From positions 1 to 7,905 of the forward strand of contig JAHWKS010000212.1 in assembly GCA_019347795.1 (NCBI GenBank): a DNA stretch of 7,905 bases, written 5' to 3'. This document shows, in pieces, positions 7,501 through 7,905 of the stretch (positions within the stretch are counted from its first letter, which is position 1; every line of letters starts with the position of its first letter). This DNA is from Planctomycetota bacterium. Lineage in GTDB: Bacteria > Planctomycetota > Planctomycetia > Pirellulales > Pirellulaceae. A model generated the notes under the pieces. That model saw nothing but the letters and a program-made list of their open reading frames with translations. It did not search any database and was not told the origin of the DNA. The position numbers and the translations under genes are program-made.

Positions 7501-7741
7501 GCTGGTTGAGGGCCTGCACCGCCAGGTTCAGATCCTCGGCGATGTGCCGGGGATCGGTCTCCGGGTCGAGCAGAATCTTCCGCAGCCCCTCGTAGGCGTC
7601 GCGGTAGTTGCCGTTACGGAATTCCTGGTGGAGTTGTTGCCGATCGGGAGCTTGCATGGCGGCCGAGAGCCAGGTGAAGGAGCCAGCAGCGACGACGCCG
7701 AGCGTCAGCGCCGTCAGCAGGAAGATTTTGGAGCGATTCAT
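1523..7741 (-). CDS. Large exported alpha-2-macroglobulin family protein with thioester (2072 aa)
   Basis: A bacterial A2M-family protein, expected to trap proteases in the periplasm or cell envelope: cleavage of a bait segment exposes a Cys-Gln thioester that binds the attacker covalently. Seen in order (numbering from the ATG at 7741): hydrophobic signal or anchor at 6-28 after MNRSK, with a possible cleavage site after SAA (28) and no lipobox; TPR-like helices at ~36-115 and ~356-382; macroglobulin domains, including an MG2-type segment at ~640-740 ([19 protein letters not shown]); a Trp/Tyr-rich insert at 793-840; further MG domains to ~1160; a bait-like low-complexity region at ~1165-1312; the A2M core segment from ~1314 (DTALWKAAL, then [13 protein letters not shown]); the thioester motif GCTEQ at 1535-1539; an alpha-helical thioester domain to ~1835 (DGGWGWF at 1618-1624); and a C-terminal receptor-binding-like beta domain to 2072. 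It is longer than the ~1,500-1,650 residues of enterobacterial A2Ms, mainly through the N-terminal helical region. I prefer the ATG at 7741 because it places the signal sequence at the N terminus; a GTG at 7849 with a better Shine-Dalgarno would add 36 Ala/Pro-rich residues. No pbpC neighbour is visible. The family call is near certain; the substrate is unknown. Confidence 0.95.
   Translation of the reverse strand: [2072 protein letters not shown]
3125..3136 (-). other. Thioester motif CTEQ of the A2M protein
   Basis: Cys1536-Thr-Glu-Gln1539 in the context YPYGCTEQT matches the CxEQ thioester signature of A2M and complement proteins. Both residues that form the bond (Cys and Gln) are intact, so the protein should be able to couple covalently to a target. 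Many bacterial homologues have lost this motif; this one has not. Confidence 0.93.
3806..4249 (-). other. Bait-like low-complexity region of the A2M protein
   Basis: Residues ~1165-1312 lie just before the A2M core segment, where the protease bait region is expected in this family. The stretch is rich in Gly, Ala, Pro and charged residues (for example [18 protein letters not shown] at 1254-1271, then PPPADAAKG), lacks a regular beta pattern and contains many potential cleavage sites (Arg, Lys, Phe). The role is inferred from position and composition; the exact borders are approximate. Confidence 0.6.
5222..5365 (-). other. Trp/Tyr-rich insert within a macroglobulin domain
   Basis: Residues 793-840 of the A2M protein hold an extreme aromatic cluster: between 795 and 836 there are 11 Trp, 7 Tyr and 2 Phe in 42 residues, including [20 protein letters not shown] and a WWW run, plus one of the few cysteines (Cys828). 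It follows a normal MG strand ([11 protein letters not shown]) and is followed by another (VAEQEVEIG), so it looks like a loop inserted between strands. I recall similar inserts in other planctomycete A2M proteins, but could not check this here. Confidence 0.8.
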
Positions 7742-7905
7742 CGCAGGAATCCAATGCGAGTTGGCTGAATAGACAGAGGGAAGCGCCACGGGGGTGGCCG
7801 GCGGCGGAGCTTGCGACGCCCCAGCCACTCCTGCGGTTTTGCATGTCACAGGCGCCCCTCCATGAGACGATTTAATGAGAGAAAGCGTTTTCGTCCGTTC
7901 GCGAT
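7742..7905 (-). promoter_or_regulatory. 5' region of the A2M gene, with alternative GTG start
   Basis: Reading on the minus strand, GGAGG (7861-7857, within GGAGGGG at 7861-7855) lies 7 nt before a GTG at 7849 that is in frame with the A2M gene. The ATG at 7741 has no clear Shine-Dalgarno. The 36 codons between GTG and ATG have a lower GC3 (about 61% by my count) and encode an Ala/Pro-rich stretch that would sit in front of the signal sequence. Positions 7905-7862 are AT-richer and may contain the promoter, though no clear -35/-10 pair is seen. A frame open from the window edge also ends here (TGA at 7848-7846), overlapping the GTG, so an upstream gene cannot be excluded. Confidence 0.4.

Overview
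The window most likely comes from a planctomycete (Planctomycetota, Pirellulales-like). This is inferred from a very large, GC-rich alpha-2-macroglobulin (A2M) gene with a TPR-like N-terminal region and a Trp/Tyr-rich insert, and from GC-hairpin repeats around the core CCAGGGGC-TTGC-GCCCCTGG, a style I associate with planctomycete intergenic regions. All credible genes lie on the minus strand, so the locus reads from right to left.

Layout in transcription order. Positions 7905-7742 hold the 5' region of the A2M gene, with a good Shine-Dalgarno next to an alternative GTG start. Positions 7741-1523 encode a 2072-residue exported A2M-family protein with an intact CTEQ thioester motif, a Gly/Ala/Pro-rich bait-like segment and a 48-residue aromatic cluster. 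Directly after its TAG stop, the same frame stays open for 22 more codons (1522-1457) and stops at a TGA (1456-1454) that overlaps the ATG of a 93-codon gene (1457-1176). Positions 1137-877 hold a detached, diverged copy of the last ~100 residues of the A2M protein, best read as a pseudogene remnant. A 117-bp AT-richer gap (876-760) precedes a stand-alone GIY-YIG nuclease-family gene (759-268). Positions 240-1 are a hairpin-rich direct-repeat array that runs off the window edge.

The A2M protein is probably a periplasmic or envelope protease trap. The most unusual structure is downstream of it. A small module (the open tail plus the 93-residue ORF with an ATGA overlap) sits between two homologous copies of the A2M 3' end. 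This recalls the displaced-tip organisation of polymorphic toxin loci, but it could equally be the remains of a tandem A2M duplication around a small gene. I see no tRNA, rRNA, CRISPR array or complete insertion sequence.
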